This document shows positions 34,751-49,057 of a stretch of DNA of 64,000 bases, piece after piece; the first letter of the stretch is position 1, and each line of letters starts with the position of its first letter. The notes below the pieces were generated by a model. That model worked only from the letters and a program-made list of their open reading frames with translations. It made no database searches and was not told the origin of the DNA. The position numbers were made by a program, and so were the translations under genes. The DNA comes from Nemopilema nomurai (taxonomy: Eukaryota > Cnidaria > Scyphozoa > Rhizostomeae > Rhizostomatidae): NCBI GenBank assembly GCA_003864495.1, contig ML133420.1:4488340-4552339 (forward strand). The letters are read 5' to 3'.

Positions 34751-37700
34751 TCACGAGCTAGGAGCTTGATCTCGTTTCCAAATTGCCACAACGTTCGTGT
34801 CGGACACCGCAACAATGAACTTCATTTGTTGGCCCGCGCACACGTGGTTAAATAGCTTTCCGAGCGGGTTCGAGCATCGTAGGCACTAGAAGGAACAGGT
34901 GACAGATCAAGGGTTAACAAAGAGGTAGTTAAAAATGGGAGAAGTCTACTATTTGGGTACCTATCCAAGTCTTAAGATCCGTATAATCATCCATTGCATA
35001 TTGTAAATGAGAAAACAGAACAAAACAAAGAAACAAAAAAGTGACGAAGTGGAATAAACTTCAATGTTGATGAAAGAAGAAAAGCCGAGGACCAAAGTGC
35101 AAACTCACTAAAGTAAAGGCCAAACACTCACCTTTGAATGTCTCAGCTCGAGGGGGCCTTTCCGGTCTCTCTCCTCCGGGTCGGGCAGTTGCTTGTGAAT
35201 CTTGGACAAATCGTAGAGCCACACGAAGCCCTCGTCATCGCCGGCCAAGAGCATGTTGGCATCTACAACAACAACAGCATTGTCCAGAGAACAGGAATAA
35301 ACGTGGTTCCATTTCGATTCAATCCAATGTGCTTTGAAGTGAGAGGTCAATGGCGAAATCGGCTCATTCGAAGAGCATCTCTGCATAAGCGAGCCTTGAT
35401 TGCAATAGAAACTACTACATTTAAGTGAAAAAGGTACACACGGGGTCCACAAATAGGTACACAACTCACTTGAAATGAAGTTAAACTTCAAAAAAGGCGT
35501 GTCTGTGACTCTCCATGGGAGAACGTGGGAAATGATCACGTCATTCTGGAAAAAGAAAGACATTGAGCTGTGGCATTTTAGGGTGCGTTGCATTCAAGTG
35601 CAAAACAATGTATTAATAATGTCGTCGATAGTATCCAACCGTAAGACGGTGGTAAACATATGGGTGCTAAAAGATTCGAATAACACTTATCTGTACTCTG
35701 CAAAGCGGCGGATGACAAATTGTGAACAATAGTTCACATCATTTCTTGAATAAACAAGTAAAACAAGCCCTTGCATCTGCCGTGGAATGATTTACAGCCT
35801 GCATAGCGTCAGGGAAGGAATAAATTCAATCGAAACCAACCAACCTGAGTAAATTCGGAGACTGAATACCAAAGTTGACATTGGCCCTCCTCAATGCGCT
35901 TCGTGGCTGGAAATGCAAAGATCCTCCCACAATCAGAAACTTAACGCAAACTGGTTTCAGGGTGATAGAAAGTAACAGGTTTGGCAAGAGGGGAGAAACG
36001 AGACTTTCGAAAGAAGGGGTGAGAAACGAGATATTCCGATTCTTCGAAATACTGATGCAATGGAAATTGTGTTCCCACCTACGATGTTGTTTGAAATGCA
36101 GCTCACAGAGTCAGCCGGCAGACGCCGCTCTCCAGGGAAAATGAATTTGAAAACGGCAGACCTAGAAACAAAAAATCTAACTGTACAATCTATAAGTGTA
36201 GATAAAGAAACGGGTTGACATTTAAGTTGCGAATCAACCATAACATAACAGTTCGCTTCATATTGACGCCAGAGAGAGGCTGGCGCCAGAGAGAGAGGCT
36301 GGCAACATAGCATTAGTGCGGAAATTTTGAAGAGCAAGAAGGCAAACCTCGTCTGGTGCTCATCGACATTGTCGATATTCCACACGTAACAGCCGTCATC
36401 GCAAGAGCCCACCAAGGTCTTTCCGTTGGGAATAACCACAATCTGACGCACGATGTTGCTTGCTTTCAAGGTCAACAGTTTCCTGTTTATGCAAGACAGT
36501 AAATAAGTCAAAGGGAATGATAGAGAATGTCTTTTCGGCTGATAGGTTCTCTAACATCAATGCAGGCAGGACTTAGCCACTCGATTGTTGGCCAAAAATC
36601 AATTCGATTAATTAACTCTCAGTTCGCTCTCGGAATGGCAACCAGTGCGACTAGGCTAACAGAATTTAGCTTCCTTCTCTGAAGCTTGTTCATCAGTTTT
36701 CACCCTTCTAACGCCATTGCTGTTGGATAACCGACCTTTACATTAACGAACAATTCGTAATTTTGGGAGCGATCGTTGTTTCGGTGACCAATCCTTAAAT
36801 TGGGTACAGGTGCTTAACTTGACCAACATTCCATAGAAAACCGATCCTTGGTTTTATGACCGATCTTTTCTGTGATTTTCGATCCTGAGTTTTATGTCTG
36901 ATCCTTACATTGCCAATTCATAATTTTATGAGCTATTCTTAATTTAAAGGCCGGTCCTTAAATTGATGACCCATCCTTAAAATGATGACCCATCCTTAAA
37001 ATGATGACCCATCCTTAAATTGATGACCCATCCTCAAGCTAAAGACCGATTACTTAAATTCATGACAGAATTTTACTTTGACGACCGTTCCTTGCTTTGG
37101 CGACCGATCATTGGTTTTAAAGAAATATTTCAATAAGGATAACTTGTTAATCGATGTTTGAACTATGATTGGCAGATTCATCCACTTACCGGACTGCACG
37201 TGCAGGTGAACTCGGGATATTTATATCCCACAGGATAATTGTTTTGTCCTCAGAGCCACCTATGGGGCGACGAAAGAATGCAATCTCGAAGGAACAGTGG
37301 CAGTTTACAGTATAAAAGTGCTGATATGGCTGTTCTGACATCTGCAAAATTCATCATCCATGTATTATTCAAGAGAAAGCCTTCAGAAATCAAGCTTATG
37401 GCGTGAGCCGAAACAAAATAGATTTTGATTAAATATTGTGACGCTTTTATCAAAATGGTGTGATTGCAAGATGGATATTCAAGCACAAAGTTTGCAAAAG
37501 ATCGCGTGACGACTTACTGAAGAGCCACGTTGGGTTATTGGGATGAAAGACGAGAGCATCGATTGCCTTTTTATGGTGGGATACCTCCTGGTAGCAGATC
37601 AGGTGTTGCGGATCGATGAGCTTTATGTCTCCATGAAGCCCTAAAATAAATACTAAAACGGTCAGCAAAAACTTCATTGGGTGCAAATACAACTTGAAAT

Positions 37701-40700
37701 TTCGATTTCTGAGGTAAGTAAATTAACATTTTGGAACTTCTGGTAAGTTTCGGTTGAGGAAATGGCTGTTTCAAACGAAAACGGGTCATGTTTTAGAAAT
37801 CGTATCGGATTGCTTAAATAGTAGAGAAAGTAGCAATGCATAATAAGCGAATATTCATACGGTTGGCCAGATTACGTTATGATGATGATCGTAGCATTGA
37901 AGAGAGGAAACCGACCTGCGACGGCAAGCATGCTAGCTTTGACTGACTTCCCAGTTACCACGTCGTTCTTCTCAATGACTGTCCAAGCCAAACAGTAAAA
38001 CGCCTGTAGTAAAAATAGTGAAAAGGGCCAAAATGCACGGTTTTTTGCGGTACCAAAAAAGAATAGAGAGTGTCAGTAGGTGGGTGAGTGAATGCTGCAA
38101 GGATAGACTTTAAAGGCATTGAGTCATGCTAAATAGCGGTTTTCCACGGGCTGTTGTCTGTTTTCATGTAATAAATCGGCTTTCATGCGATCAGACATCA
38201 ACTGCGTGGTTAAAACATCATGTGAGCAGTTTGCTTGACAGCTAATCAGATTAACGGAGCTATCATAATGACTCAGCAATTTTCGCAATTTGGGTATACG
38301 CTTTCCATTTATCATGACTCACTGCCTTTAAATGCTCGTTAAAGGATGAATTCAAACTTAGTAAAAGGTTTTGGCCCTTTCAAGCTATTGAGAGAAAATG
38401 TTTAAAACGATATATATACGAAAAAAAGGAAACAAGGTAAATCGAACCTCCTGGGGCTGTTTGTATTTCTTCAAAACTCGACCTGTGTTGCAATCAACAA
38501 AGCAAACAGAATCCCCACCACATGTTGCGCAAATCTCAGTTGTCTCACCTTCAAAAGGAATGATTTCATATCATAAACTCATCAAGTATCGTTCGCACCA
38601 AATTGCCTAATCACTATTATAGTAAGGCTCTGCATTACAACAAAACTGTTTTATGTAATATGTATCATGTAATTAGAAGTTTTACTTATCTTACTAACTA
38701 ATCTTACTAACTAATCTTACTAACTAATCTTACTAACTAATCTTACTAACTAATCTTACTAACTAATCTTACTAACTAATCTTACTAACTAATCTTACTA
38801 ACTAATCTTACTAACTAATCTTACTAACTAATCTTATTAACTAATCTTACTAACTAATATTACTAACTAATATTACTAACTAATCTTACTAACTAATCTT
38901 ACTAACTAATCTTACTAACTAATCTTACTATCTAATCTTACTAACTAATCTTACTAACTTATCTTACTAACTAATCTTACCAACTAATCTTACTAACTAA
39001 TATTACTAACTAATCTTACTAAATAATCTTACTAACTAATTTTACTAACTAATCTTACTAACTAATCTTACTAACTAATCTTACTAACTAATCTTACTAA
39101 CTAATCTTACTAACTAATCTTACTCACTTATCTACTAACTAATATTACTAACTAATCTTACTAACTAATCTTACTAACTAATATTACTAACTAATATTAC
39201 TTACTAATCTTACTAACTAATCTTACTAACTAATCTTACTAACTAATCTTACTATCTAATCTTATTAATTAATCTTACTAACTTATCTTACTAACTAATC
39301 TTACTAACTAATCTTACTAACTAATATTACTAACTAATATTACTAACTAATCTTACTAACTAATCTTACTAACTAATCTTACTAACTAATTTTACTAACT
39401 AATATTACTAACTAATCTTACTAGCTAATCTTACTAACTAATCTTACTAACTAATCTTACTAACTAATCTTACTAACTAATCTTACTAAGTAATCTTACT
39501 GATCAGAGCCAGACAAGCTCCAAACGAATGATCTGCAAGAAGCACTTTGAATGACAAGCATTCCGATTAAATGATTGGTGCAATACTGTTTGCAATAAAA
39601 AATCATGCTTGTACCTGGATTGTTGACATCTGGCTCAAACTCACACATCCAGACTTTGGTGTCCCAGTCCTTTGGGTCATTGTTGAAAGAATGGGTTTGC
39701 AAGAGGTAGGTTAGCACATACCTTGGCCCATCATTGCAGTCAACAGTCTGAAATTGGAAAACAACCATCAACAAACAAATATGGAAATAATAAAGTAACA
39801 AAATTACTGCTATTTAGAGGTAATGATTCGCGACGCAAGCGGGTCATGGCATACCAAGACTTTGGTACCTGGTCAACTTGGCACTCAGCATTTCGCCTTT
39901 TCTTCTCCCTCAGTTTATCTTTTTCCAAGTTTTGCCTTTTTCCTTGTAGACTATTTCCACCATTTTCTATATGGACATAAATAAAATTTATTCACTTAAT
40001 CTACCAATTTAGTTTCTCTTTATAAAAAAAACCATGTATTCAAATCAATAAAAGAAACTGATAACATATCTCTAACATATATCTAGCTTGTTAGCAATGC
40101 ACTCCCGCTTGAAGTGATAACCAATAAGATTGCTGCAAACATAAAGTGAGATTGGCAATAAGGGAAATCAATTCTCAAAAACAGTCAATTTGAAAAAATT
40201 TGCATACTGATAAGAAATCCGGTTTCAGCTAAATTTTCCAAACCTCTTTAATTGATATTCTGCATTTCCTATACTCTACACTGCATCATACAAAAAACTA
40301 TGATTCACAAAATTTTTAACCTCAAACTTTATTCATGTTATTGATTATAATATACTTTGATTCAAACGGGTCATGTGTTTCACAAACTCCCACCACCCAG
40401 CTTCTTGGCCAATAAGCTCACCATTAACAAAATTGAAGATGGTGCCTAGAATGTGTCTACCTTTATTTCCGTGAGCAGAGTCCTGCTGCTTTCTTATGAT
40501 GTCTTGCAGTTCAGCTTGTATAAGACTTTCAAGCTACAAATGAAGCATAAAATCCTACTTCAGAGTTTCAAGAGCCTTGCAATTTCTTTCACTGCAAGAG
40601 AGAAATAACAAATGGGTTTAGCACATTAAATTTCTGATGATAATGATGAACTTTACCTTGAAATCCCTATAGCTCTTCAGAACCTCAGGACCACATGTAA

Positions 40701-43700
40701 TCTTCTTCTGCAAAAAGACACATAAATGTTAGACAAAGACGGGACAAGGAAAAATATTTACAAATAGTGAAGTAATGGTAGGCCCAATTAACCTAGCAGG
40801 GACAAGAATGTTGTACCGAAGTCTTATTGAGTATGATGTGGAGCTCAAAGTTAAGTTTAATGTGGAGCTTAAAGTGAAGTATGATGTGAATGATTAAGAT
40901 TCGAATTAGCAAACCTTCACTGCTGCCAAAACTGCTACCTCTGCTTCTTTGACTTCTGCTGCATCACTCACATTCACATGCATGTACATCTTTTTAAGTT
41001 CAACAGACCTCAGTGCTTCTTTCATCTGTGTCAAACAAAGTGACTTGATTCATTCAATGTGACTGGAAATTAAATTTATTCAACATAGTCGAGTAAAAGG
41101 AGTAGCCATCAATATGTGGTGCAAAATACAATTGATGATTGATTGTGGCATAACAAACCTTGCTTGCAAGCATAGCATCCAGTCTGCCCACTGCTTCTCG
41201 CATCAAACCAATGTCCTGATAAAGTAAAATTTGGTCATGTTGCAAAATGTACAGCTTTTGGTAAATTAATAGTTTTTCTGAAAGTTTGAACGCACAGAAG
41301 TGGCATGCTTAAGCACATTAGTGCAGCAAAAGAAATTATATGACTTTAAAATGTTCACAATGGATCTTTCTGCTAAAACGAAAACATTTCAAATAGATGG
41401 TTTTGAGTAGGATAATTCATCAAGATCAGTGGCGCAGCATGAGTGCTGAACTTGGGCATGTAATATGTAAAACATGATTATATTGGAATAAATGCAATCT
41501 TAATTTTAGCTTCTTTGGAACACACAGGGCAAATCTACATAATCTTTATCAAAAATTTTGATTTTAAAATGCCCAGTTATTTGCACTCTAATTATAATCG
41601 TCTCTTTGGCATTGAAAAACTTTGATATGGTGCGGTCCACCTAGAACATATCCCTGGTCCACCTAGCCACCTAGTGACAAGATATGTTGAGGGCCGAAGT
41701 ATATGTTGAGGGGTCTCTGCATTTCAGACTTTCACATGCCACAATTTGATAGCAATGTGTTTAATAGTATTAATCAAAAGGCATGTTAGCACTGGAGATG
41801 AATGCCATTGATTGCCGAAACTTGTTTAAAACACCATAACATATTTGTTACCAGAAATGTTACAAAATTTGAAGATTTGTCCTGGTTTTTAAAGCTTGCA
41901 GTACAAGCATAGCATACATAGACTCTATGCCACTGATCAAGATGACATCATTTCTCCATGGCATAAAAGCAAAACATAAATAAGGATAACCACGCATTAA
42001 TACTTATGGGGCTCTAAAATCTGTACCAATAAAAATAAGTAGGATACAGACATTAACTCATCATCTGTCTTAAGCATAAAAGTTAAGTTACACTTGAAGA
42101 TAAACATAAAATTGTCAAATAAACAAGTTATCAAAGATGTGAAACCTGTCTACTTAAATGCCACAAATCATACTTAAGCTTGACAGTAGTTATCACAAAA
42201 AACATAAAAAAATTGACAATCATATGAAGAGCAAAGAGGATATGCTGAAGTTCATTCTACATTGACAAAATCAAATAGTGACACAAAAAGCCAAAGTTTG
42301 CTTGACATGATAATTTTCATGATGATCAGTTCATATGATTGCAAAATAAATTACCTTTCCATCAAGTGTTTTTAACTTTGGCAAGGTTGAGACCAGTTTG
42401 TATCTATCAGATACCTAACAATTCAAACAAGTACTAAATAGGATACAACTGTAATGATGAAACAAGTAATAAAGGGAGACTAAAATTATCTGAAATTAAT
42501 AAGTTGACATCTTGGTTAACCACCAGTTTATCTCCAGAACCTCAGAAAATTCAAATGGATAGCTAAACATTTGTGGTATAAAAAGGGACAACCAAAATAC
42601 AAGTCCTGCATTTAATTTGATCATAAGGCAACTCTCTCCAATATTAAAAATATGCTCCTACATATACACAGTGGAAAACAACCGAAATATGTATCTCAGA
42701 AATATGTATCTCAGAAATATGCACAGCTCTGCACTTTAAATCAAGCACTTAATGATAGATGTAAGGAAGCAGTCTCCATCCAAATTTGCAACTTTTTTAT
42801 TGGCAAGCATTCTTACAAAAAAATCTGAAATGCAACAAACCTGTATTTGGTCATTCCCAGAAATTTCAAGATGTTCCAGATCAGTGAAGAATATCAATTC
42901 ATTAATAGACTCCAGCTTGTTATGAGCAAGGTTGATTTTCATCACATTTTTGCAGGCTGTTGCAAGTGGTAATGTTAACAGGCTATTGCCACTCAAGTCA
43001 ATCTCCTTTAAGTTACCCAGTGCAGAAAAGAAATCATTTGAAAGATTGTTGATACCACAATTCATCAAACTGAAACCGAAGATGCAGATAAGAGGATATG
43101 ATCAAGTAAATGAACTAGGCATCTGAAGTATTAACCACATACATTGTGAGCAATTTATAGGAGTATCCTTTTACTTTTGTCAAAATTGATTCCAATTCAA
43201 AGATCCTTGTTCAAGACTGGTAAACTTTGAAACTGCATGAAAAGCACAAAAATGTCTTGCATTCTTAAAGAACTATTGAACATAGTTCCTTGAGAGTTAA
43301 GTGATGAGCACAGTTAAGTGCATAGATAGACACATTTATGTCGGTCAGTTTAGTCCCCTTATTAGGGAATAAACTTGCTCCATTCTTCCACCCAAAAAGG
43401 CTGTGGCATAGATAGCTGGTAAAGACAGCAATTATTCTTTTTAATCTATAATTATTTTGTCTAGTGCATTCTATAAAAGTTGGTAACAGTGGTGTCTTTA
43501 GGAAAGGGCTCGAATAGAAAAGAATGATTTGTAAAAGACAACTAGGCATAGTAGATACTACCAGTGGGAATTCATTTCTTCTAATTCGGGTCAAAGATTT
43601 TATTTACCTGGAATACTTCAATGTAATCTTAATAGGCAGGATCTAGTACATAGTGATAAATGCAAGAATCATAAATATCCCAAAGATTCACAATTTGCAT

Positions 43701-43962
43701 AAGTCAGTATAAGGGTTGGGCTACATGTAAGAACAACCAACGTGACTGTTGTTTACCACATGCACACCGGTGCAGATGCAGACGAATTGAGCCGAGCCTT
43801 TGACGTATTGCCTGGGTATTTGCTTTCTAACTTAACAGAAGATCAAACACAATAAAAGCCATACTTGATCCTTCCTTGTGATTCATAATCATTGCGATCG
43901 CAGCGGGCTAAAGCATCCTCCGGGCCAAATTGTCCCTTGGAGTCCCGTACATCCATCTCCAT
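34751..43962 (-). CDS. LRWD1: LRWD1/ORCA, complete 19-exon gene, 637 residues
   Basis: Coding exons on the minus strand: 43962-43865, 43069-42841, 42414-42355, 41215-41159, 41025-40915, 40707-40657, 40533-40461, 39966-39869, 39747-39615, 38548-38448, 38003-37916, 37640-37518, 37259-37190, 36482-36348, 36161-36079, 35906-35845, 35545-35470, 35262-35132, 34885-34751. Lengths sum to 1,914 bp and every junction keeps phase with GT-AG signals. Exon 2 holds leucine-rich repeats (LGNLKEIDLSGNSLL, KINLAHNKLESI, LEHLEISGN). The middle is charged linker. The C-terminal half is a WD40 propeller (VWMCEFEPD, CATCGGDSVCFVDCNTG, LAVAGLHGDIKL, TIILWDI, LLAGDDEGFVWLYDL, and a terminal VSDTNVVAIWK). The human protein is of similar length (about 650) and layout. 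LRWD1 binds the origin recognition complex and repressive histone marks in heterochromatin. The start is the first ATG after an in-frame TAG. Confidence 0.93.
36950..37040. repeat. 20-bp minisatellite in an LRWD1 intron
   Basis: About four to five copies of CTTAAAATGATGACCCATCC with minor variation, in the intron between the exons ending at 37190 and starting at 36482. Confidence 0.85.
38686..39500. repeat. 13-bp minisatellite (TAATCTTACTAAC)n in an LRWD1 intron
   Basis: Roughly 62 copies of a 13-bp unit fill most of the intron between the exons 39747-39615 and 38548-38448. Variants are mainly single substitutions (TAATATTACTAAC, TTATCTTACTAAC). On the transcribed strand each unit reads GTTAGTAAGATTA, which contains a GTAAG donor-like string. 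Confidence 0.97.
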
Positions 43963-44099
43963 CTTTTCTCCAGGACCTTGGGTCTACTTGTTTTCACGTG
44001 CTCGATTCTCAGCGCTCCTCCATAGCCTTGGCCTTGATTGTCCGCAATCACGTTGGCTGAAAGGGCTTCCATAAAAATGACTTCTTGCAATTAAAACAG

Positions 44100-46430
44100 A
44101 TTCATCACTGTTAATTAAACAAATAAGCTCAAACCAATTAAGAATTATAAGGTACTGTATTAACCTCGCAAATGAAATACTTGGAGCAAACTGTTTTTTG
44201 GTATTTGGCTGTTCAAATGGAAATAATCACGGAAATGTTACCATAGCAACGTAATTAAACTTATAGAGCTAGCTCCATGAAGCCAGGCACGAAGACAGGG
44301 GAATTTGCCCCTCTTTGTAAGCCCAAAAACTTACAAGAAATAAAAAGTTGATGCAAGGAAACCAGTAGCAAGTGGGCTGTAGCTTTTCAATCTGTTTTTT
44401 AATTTTTCTTACAAGCTAAGATTGCTTTTTGTCTGGTTTTAATTTCAAAATAAGAAACACAACTTTGTCTGTTTGTGGGCTGCAAATTGCAAGTTTTAGG
44501 ATGAAAGAAAAAATATCTGTCTTTTGAGATAAAAATCGGCCGTGTGCGATAACCCTGCCATTCAAATTGAAAGCCACTAGGAGCTGCAAAAAGACTTCCA
44601 TCTACATCTACATCCAAACGAAGCGTCATTTTTGCGCTAAACTTTTCCCCAAGATTAACTGGATGCTATACTTTGTTGCCAACATTGTTTTAGGGGGCAG
44701 AGGGGGGATTAACAGCTAGTGACGCGTCAAAGAAAATAAAAATTCAACAACCAGAGAAAATACTGAGGTGTTCCAAAGACTTCTGGTAGGCATTGTAGTT
44801 GAAATTCTCAATCGCTGGAATTCTATCAGTTAGCTTTATACCAATGAATCGGATGGAATTGAATAGAATTGGACTGAGATCACATGTTTCTAATTGATTG
44901 CAATCTCGCTGTTTCGATGCGACTGGTCTTTTTGGGAAAATGCAATTTGAGTTGAGCAGAACAATGTAAAAAGACGGAACGCTTGTTTGGGGAGAAAATT
45001 GCTAAGTCTTGTTTCAAGAAAGTTTTAATTAGATTCTCTTTTGCAGGCAATTTTAGCATTCTTTGTAATAGTACGATATTTATACTTCTCTGTAGATTAT
45101 ACTATTCTACTGTTAGTTTTGTGAACATCATGTAATGTGCCTTTGAGCCGCATGGGTAAATACCTTTAATACTATTATTACAGCGGCAGTTCAAATGTGT
45201 CTCCTTTGTTAATCTTTCTGAAAGTTCGCTTGGCATCTTCGACATTTTCTGCAATTCATTCTTCAAAATGTGTGACTCTCTCCATCGACCAACAACACAA
45301 ACGGTATCTTATTTCTAAACTCTACACAAACGTACTACGTACCACATATTTTGTTGCAAAAAGAAACCATGGACAAATCCAGAATTAAATCCTTTTAATT
45401 TTAGTTGTCCTTTAATTTTTTTCAGTTTTTCCTTTTACCTTACGATTGTTATAGTTCTTTTCTTGTAAAACCAGGCTAGCCAATTGCAAATTACCTTACC
45501 TTGTAATAGTAAGATTTGTAATTTAAGTTGAATTGAAAAAAATGTTTCCATTATTGTTATTATTATCATATCTGCTTCGGTTTTTAAAGTCGAGCTTTCC
45601 TTTGAATAACGCAAGGTAGTTGTTGCATGATGGAACATTGCTTAGTTAGATGTGTGAAACATTTGATTTTAAAAAATGAACTGAAATATGAAAACGAGGC
45701 TGTTTAGCTCGAGGCTGTTCAGCCCTAGGTTGAGCCAAGTGGGTCAAGTAGCTCTGAATGTTGACCACGCCATGACACTCTCATAACTGGATCAGTCTTG
45801 TAGAATGCCAAGGCTTGTACTCTTGTTTACCTCTGGCGGCGAACACGTGCAATAAATGATTGATGTAATGTAATTTAAAAACTTAACGAAACTGTTTTAG
45901 TCTGTTCAGGTGCGTCAAAGCCATTGCTGATTGCGCAAAAAGGCTTGCGCTTCATTTTAAATCAATGAAATGAAAAAGCTAATTGTAGAAGAATTCAAAA
46001 TAAATGCAGCTTCAGCCTCTTGCTTTGGTTTAGAATTGAAAAAGAAGAGATCACAGGTGCACGGAATTAAGGAGATCTTTAAATGCGTCTCTTTGCTCGA
46101 AAAGAGCAAAGCAGTTCTTTTGTTGTCTTGCTAAGCAAAATAAACGTCTTTAGGAATTCTTCTCGAGGTCTAGATAATACACATAAGATTCATGCAAGTG
46201 GATTTGCTCTGTCGCTCCACGGGAATAGGTAAACAATGAGCGAATTCAATAGCTTGATAACGATTGGGGAAATTAGAGCGGTTGTGTGTTGATCTGCTGT
46301 AAGGAACACGATCCGCATCGCAGTCAAACACAGCAAATCGCGACACTACCACCGTCGAAGACTATCGCATTCCACACTTGCTTTGGCTAGACGCTACATT
46401 TGCAACCTCAGTGACAGAGTTCAGCAATAA
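44100..46430. other. Intergenic, no gene seen
   Basis: AT-rich sequence upstream of LRWD1 (minus) and of the type II membrane protein gene (plus). No open frame shows a domain. Exon-like donors AATCAAGGTAAGTATG at about 46,446 and CACACAGGGTAAGTTTT at about 46,713 could close non-coding 5' exons of the downstream plus-strand gene. Confidence 0.45.
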
Positions 46431-47462
46431 GCATTATCAATCAAGGTAAGTATGATGGCAGGTGATATCGGCAGTTTAAGCAGTTCGAAACCATTTCGAG
46501 AAATTAGTTGACACTACTCCAGATTGGTGCGTGGCTGATGCTGATCTAGAAGCTTCTTTCTTCAAATAAAAGAGATCCAACGTGGTTGAAGCCAATGAAG
46601 CACCATAGTATCGGTATACATTGCGAGTTTACATTTTCATCCAAAGTCTATTGCATATTTTAGCAACAAAAGTAAGAAGAGCGCAAGACGAACGACGCAA
46701 AGATGACACACAGGGTAAGTTTTAATACTTGCTTCAATTTGTAAAAGTAAACCTCCGACAGGAAGGAGAAAAATGTTGCAAGTTGGCTTCTACGGGGCAT
46801 AATGTAAGGTCATAAGACATTTGATTGCTTGTCATATTGCTACCGGTGCAACAACAAGCCAATATGGACCTGTTAATGAGAGAAAGAGGCAATTTCAATT
46901 TCAGTAAAGGTAGGCACAATGAACAGGTCTCCATTTGCTCGTAAGAGTAGCAAAACAGGGTTGCAAGTCTGCTTTTTCAAGAAGGAGTGACTTGCTTCTA
47001 AAAATGTTTGCCCTTTCTACTCAATACCTTTTTCAGATTAGAATCAAGTACAACATTGCTTTGGTTTCTTTTGCGCGGCCATTTTCTTTTCTTCAACGGT
47101 TGGCCTTGCTACATTGCCCACGGAAGGGTCTTGCATGAATATGACAAGGGATCGAATCGGAAAACATGTTTTGTCTAATTGCCCGAGAGGACATTCATCA
47201 AAAATTCACTAAGCCTCGCTCTGCTAATGGGACCTCCTGCACCCCGCCTTAACGAGCATTGTCAAGGGCACCTGGTCATCTGCAAAGCTCCTATAAAGAG
47301 CAATAGATTAGAGTCCCTTTAATTGAATTTTGCGAGGCCGCTTCATAATGGCTTTCTTTCAGCTTGTTTGTGACTTTTGGCGACTTTGAAAGCGTGCTTG
47401 AAAGTGCCCCGCTTTCCTTGTTGGGTGCAGGTTGTACAGTGGAGCTAAGCACCTTAATCTTC

Positions 47463-49057
47463 ATGTCTATTAAGAAGATGCAAAGAGCCACGAATGAATC
47501 AGTGGGTCTCCAGTTGTTAGCCTTGGACGTCGACGAGACGCCGTTTGCAGTCACTAAGTCATATGAATCTTCGTTTTACCAGAGAGTGACATTCAAAATG
47601 CTGGACAAGGACAAGCGAAGGCGCCTGACGAACTGCGGAGTGTATTTTGCCGTGCTGCTTCTTGGCATTCTGGTTGGCTTGATCCCCTTTCTCGTCCAAT
47701 ACGTCAAAGATGCCCAAGGTAAGAGCCGCCCCTATACTCACTGCCTGCATCGTAAACCATAGGCTTTGCTTTAACCAATCACAGGCATGGGGGACTTGTA
47801 GGGCATTTAATGCATCAAGTGATTTTGTCAATATGTTCTCGTAAAACTGAAGGGTAATGTAATACACACGAGGAAACCGTAGATTCATATTTTTCAAAAA
47901 AAGCAGATGTCGCATTTACAAATTTCTTGGTCGATTCGAGTTCTTTTGAAGAGTAGTAATCTGAAAGCTTTAGATTGATGGGAAAGCACTTTGCAAAGTC
48001 AGGCAAGAAAGCACATGTAGATATAATGGACAAATGCAATAGATTAACGCCTTCTCCTTTAACCAGTGCCAGAAAACCTCCTCGAATTCTGTGAGGAGAT
48101 GCTAACAGTTGCAAGATTAGGTTAGGTATCAGTTATTTTTGCAAGAGGAAGCTTTCGATTCGGTTTAGTTCTCTTTGCGGATTTTGAAAGTGCCAGATTT
48201 TCATTTGAATGTAGCGTTCATTCAGCGTCATATTTCGAAACACTACTCTAAATCGTAACACAAATGGAAGAATATTGAGTCGCCTTTGCCACTGACCAGA
48301 CAATTAACATTTCAAGGAATGCATGAAGGCAAATGAGTAATTTTATTGTCATCTACAGCAGACCGCGAAGTGTTGAGAGATTTCGTCCACCAGAATTTCA
48401 CGAACGCATTGAGGGAGCTGGCTGAGGTACAAAGAAAAGTAAGCCAATACGCGAAAGGTATGTTTATATTTGCATTTGCACCACATCGCAAAAGTGTTGC
48501 CGTTGTCCTAATCCATTATAAAATCAGAACTTAAGCAAGCTTTTCTCTAGCTGTTACAAATCATAGCTGTATGGTTGATTATGATCATCTTCCTTTCGTT
48601 TTTAGAAAATAAACCATCTGCCTTTGCAATTACATCCAGAACAACCAAAACTGTTGTGCGAAGAAGAGGTAGGTTCCACTCAAAATTACCAAAGCGAAAT
48701 GACTTGGTGACTTCGTTAAGATTCCTCTATCTGATTTCAAGAGCGCTAATGTTGTTTCGAGACGTTTGCATTTGTTGCTTTATAGTGTATTATTAACTTG
48801 CAGCTTCTGCATTGGGCAATGACAGTCTCAAGCTACACTGCAATGGAGTTATGACAGTCGAGAAGGTTGCCCTCAACAACGTCCAAGCCTTTTCAGAAAC
48901 CATAAAAAAGTTTGATGATTATTGTAAGACTCACGTCATAGTAGAGAAAAGCACGACAAATTGCGAGGTAAGCATGATCCTCGTCTTGAGCATGAAACTT
49001 GAGTCATTTGAGTTCACAGAAGTAGAATACTCATGTGAGGAGACAATGAGAAATTGA
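47463..49057 (+). CDS. Type II single-pass membrane protein, unrecognised
   Basis: Exons 47463-47718, 48359-48457, 48606-48668 and 48804 onward join with all three introns in phase 1 and good GT-AG signals. The start ATG (MSIKKMQ) follows an acceptor GGGTGCAG at 47430. About 57 residues of cytoplasmic N-terminus end in basic KDKRRRL. They are followed by a hydrophobic segment (CGVYFAVLLLGILVGLIPFL) and an extracellular part with heptad-like ALRELAEVQRKVSQY, a short basic linker (TTKTVVRRR), and a Cys-containing exon (LKLHCNGVM, FDDYCKTHV, STTNCE). A donor GAG|GTAAGC follows 48967, so further exons may exist; if unspliced, the frame closes at 49057. Topology and coiled-coil stalk recall trimeric type II proteins such as collagen-like or TNF-like ligands, but no such head domain is visible. 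Confidence 0.65.

Noticed and set aside
38686..39500. Telomere-like repeat
   Set aside because: The 13-bp TAATCTTACTAAC unit is not TTAGGG-like, and it lies wholly inside an LRWD1 intron.
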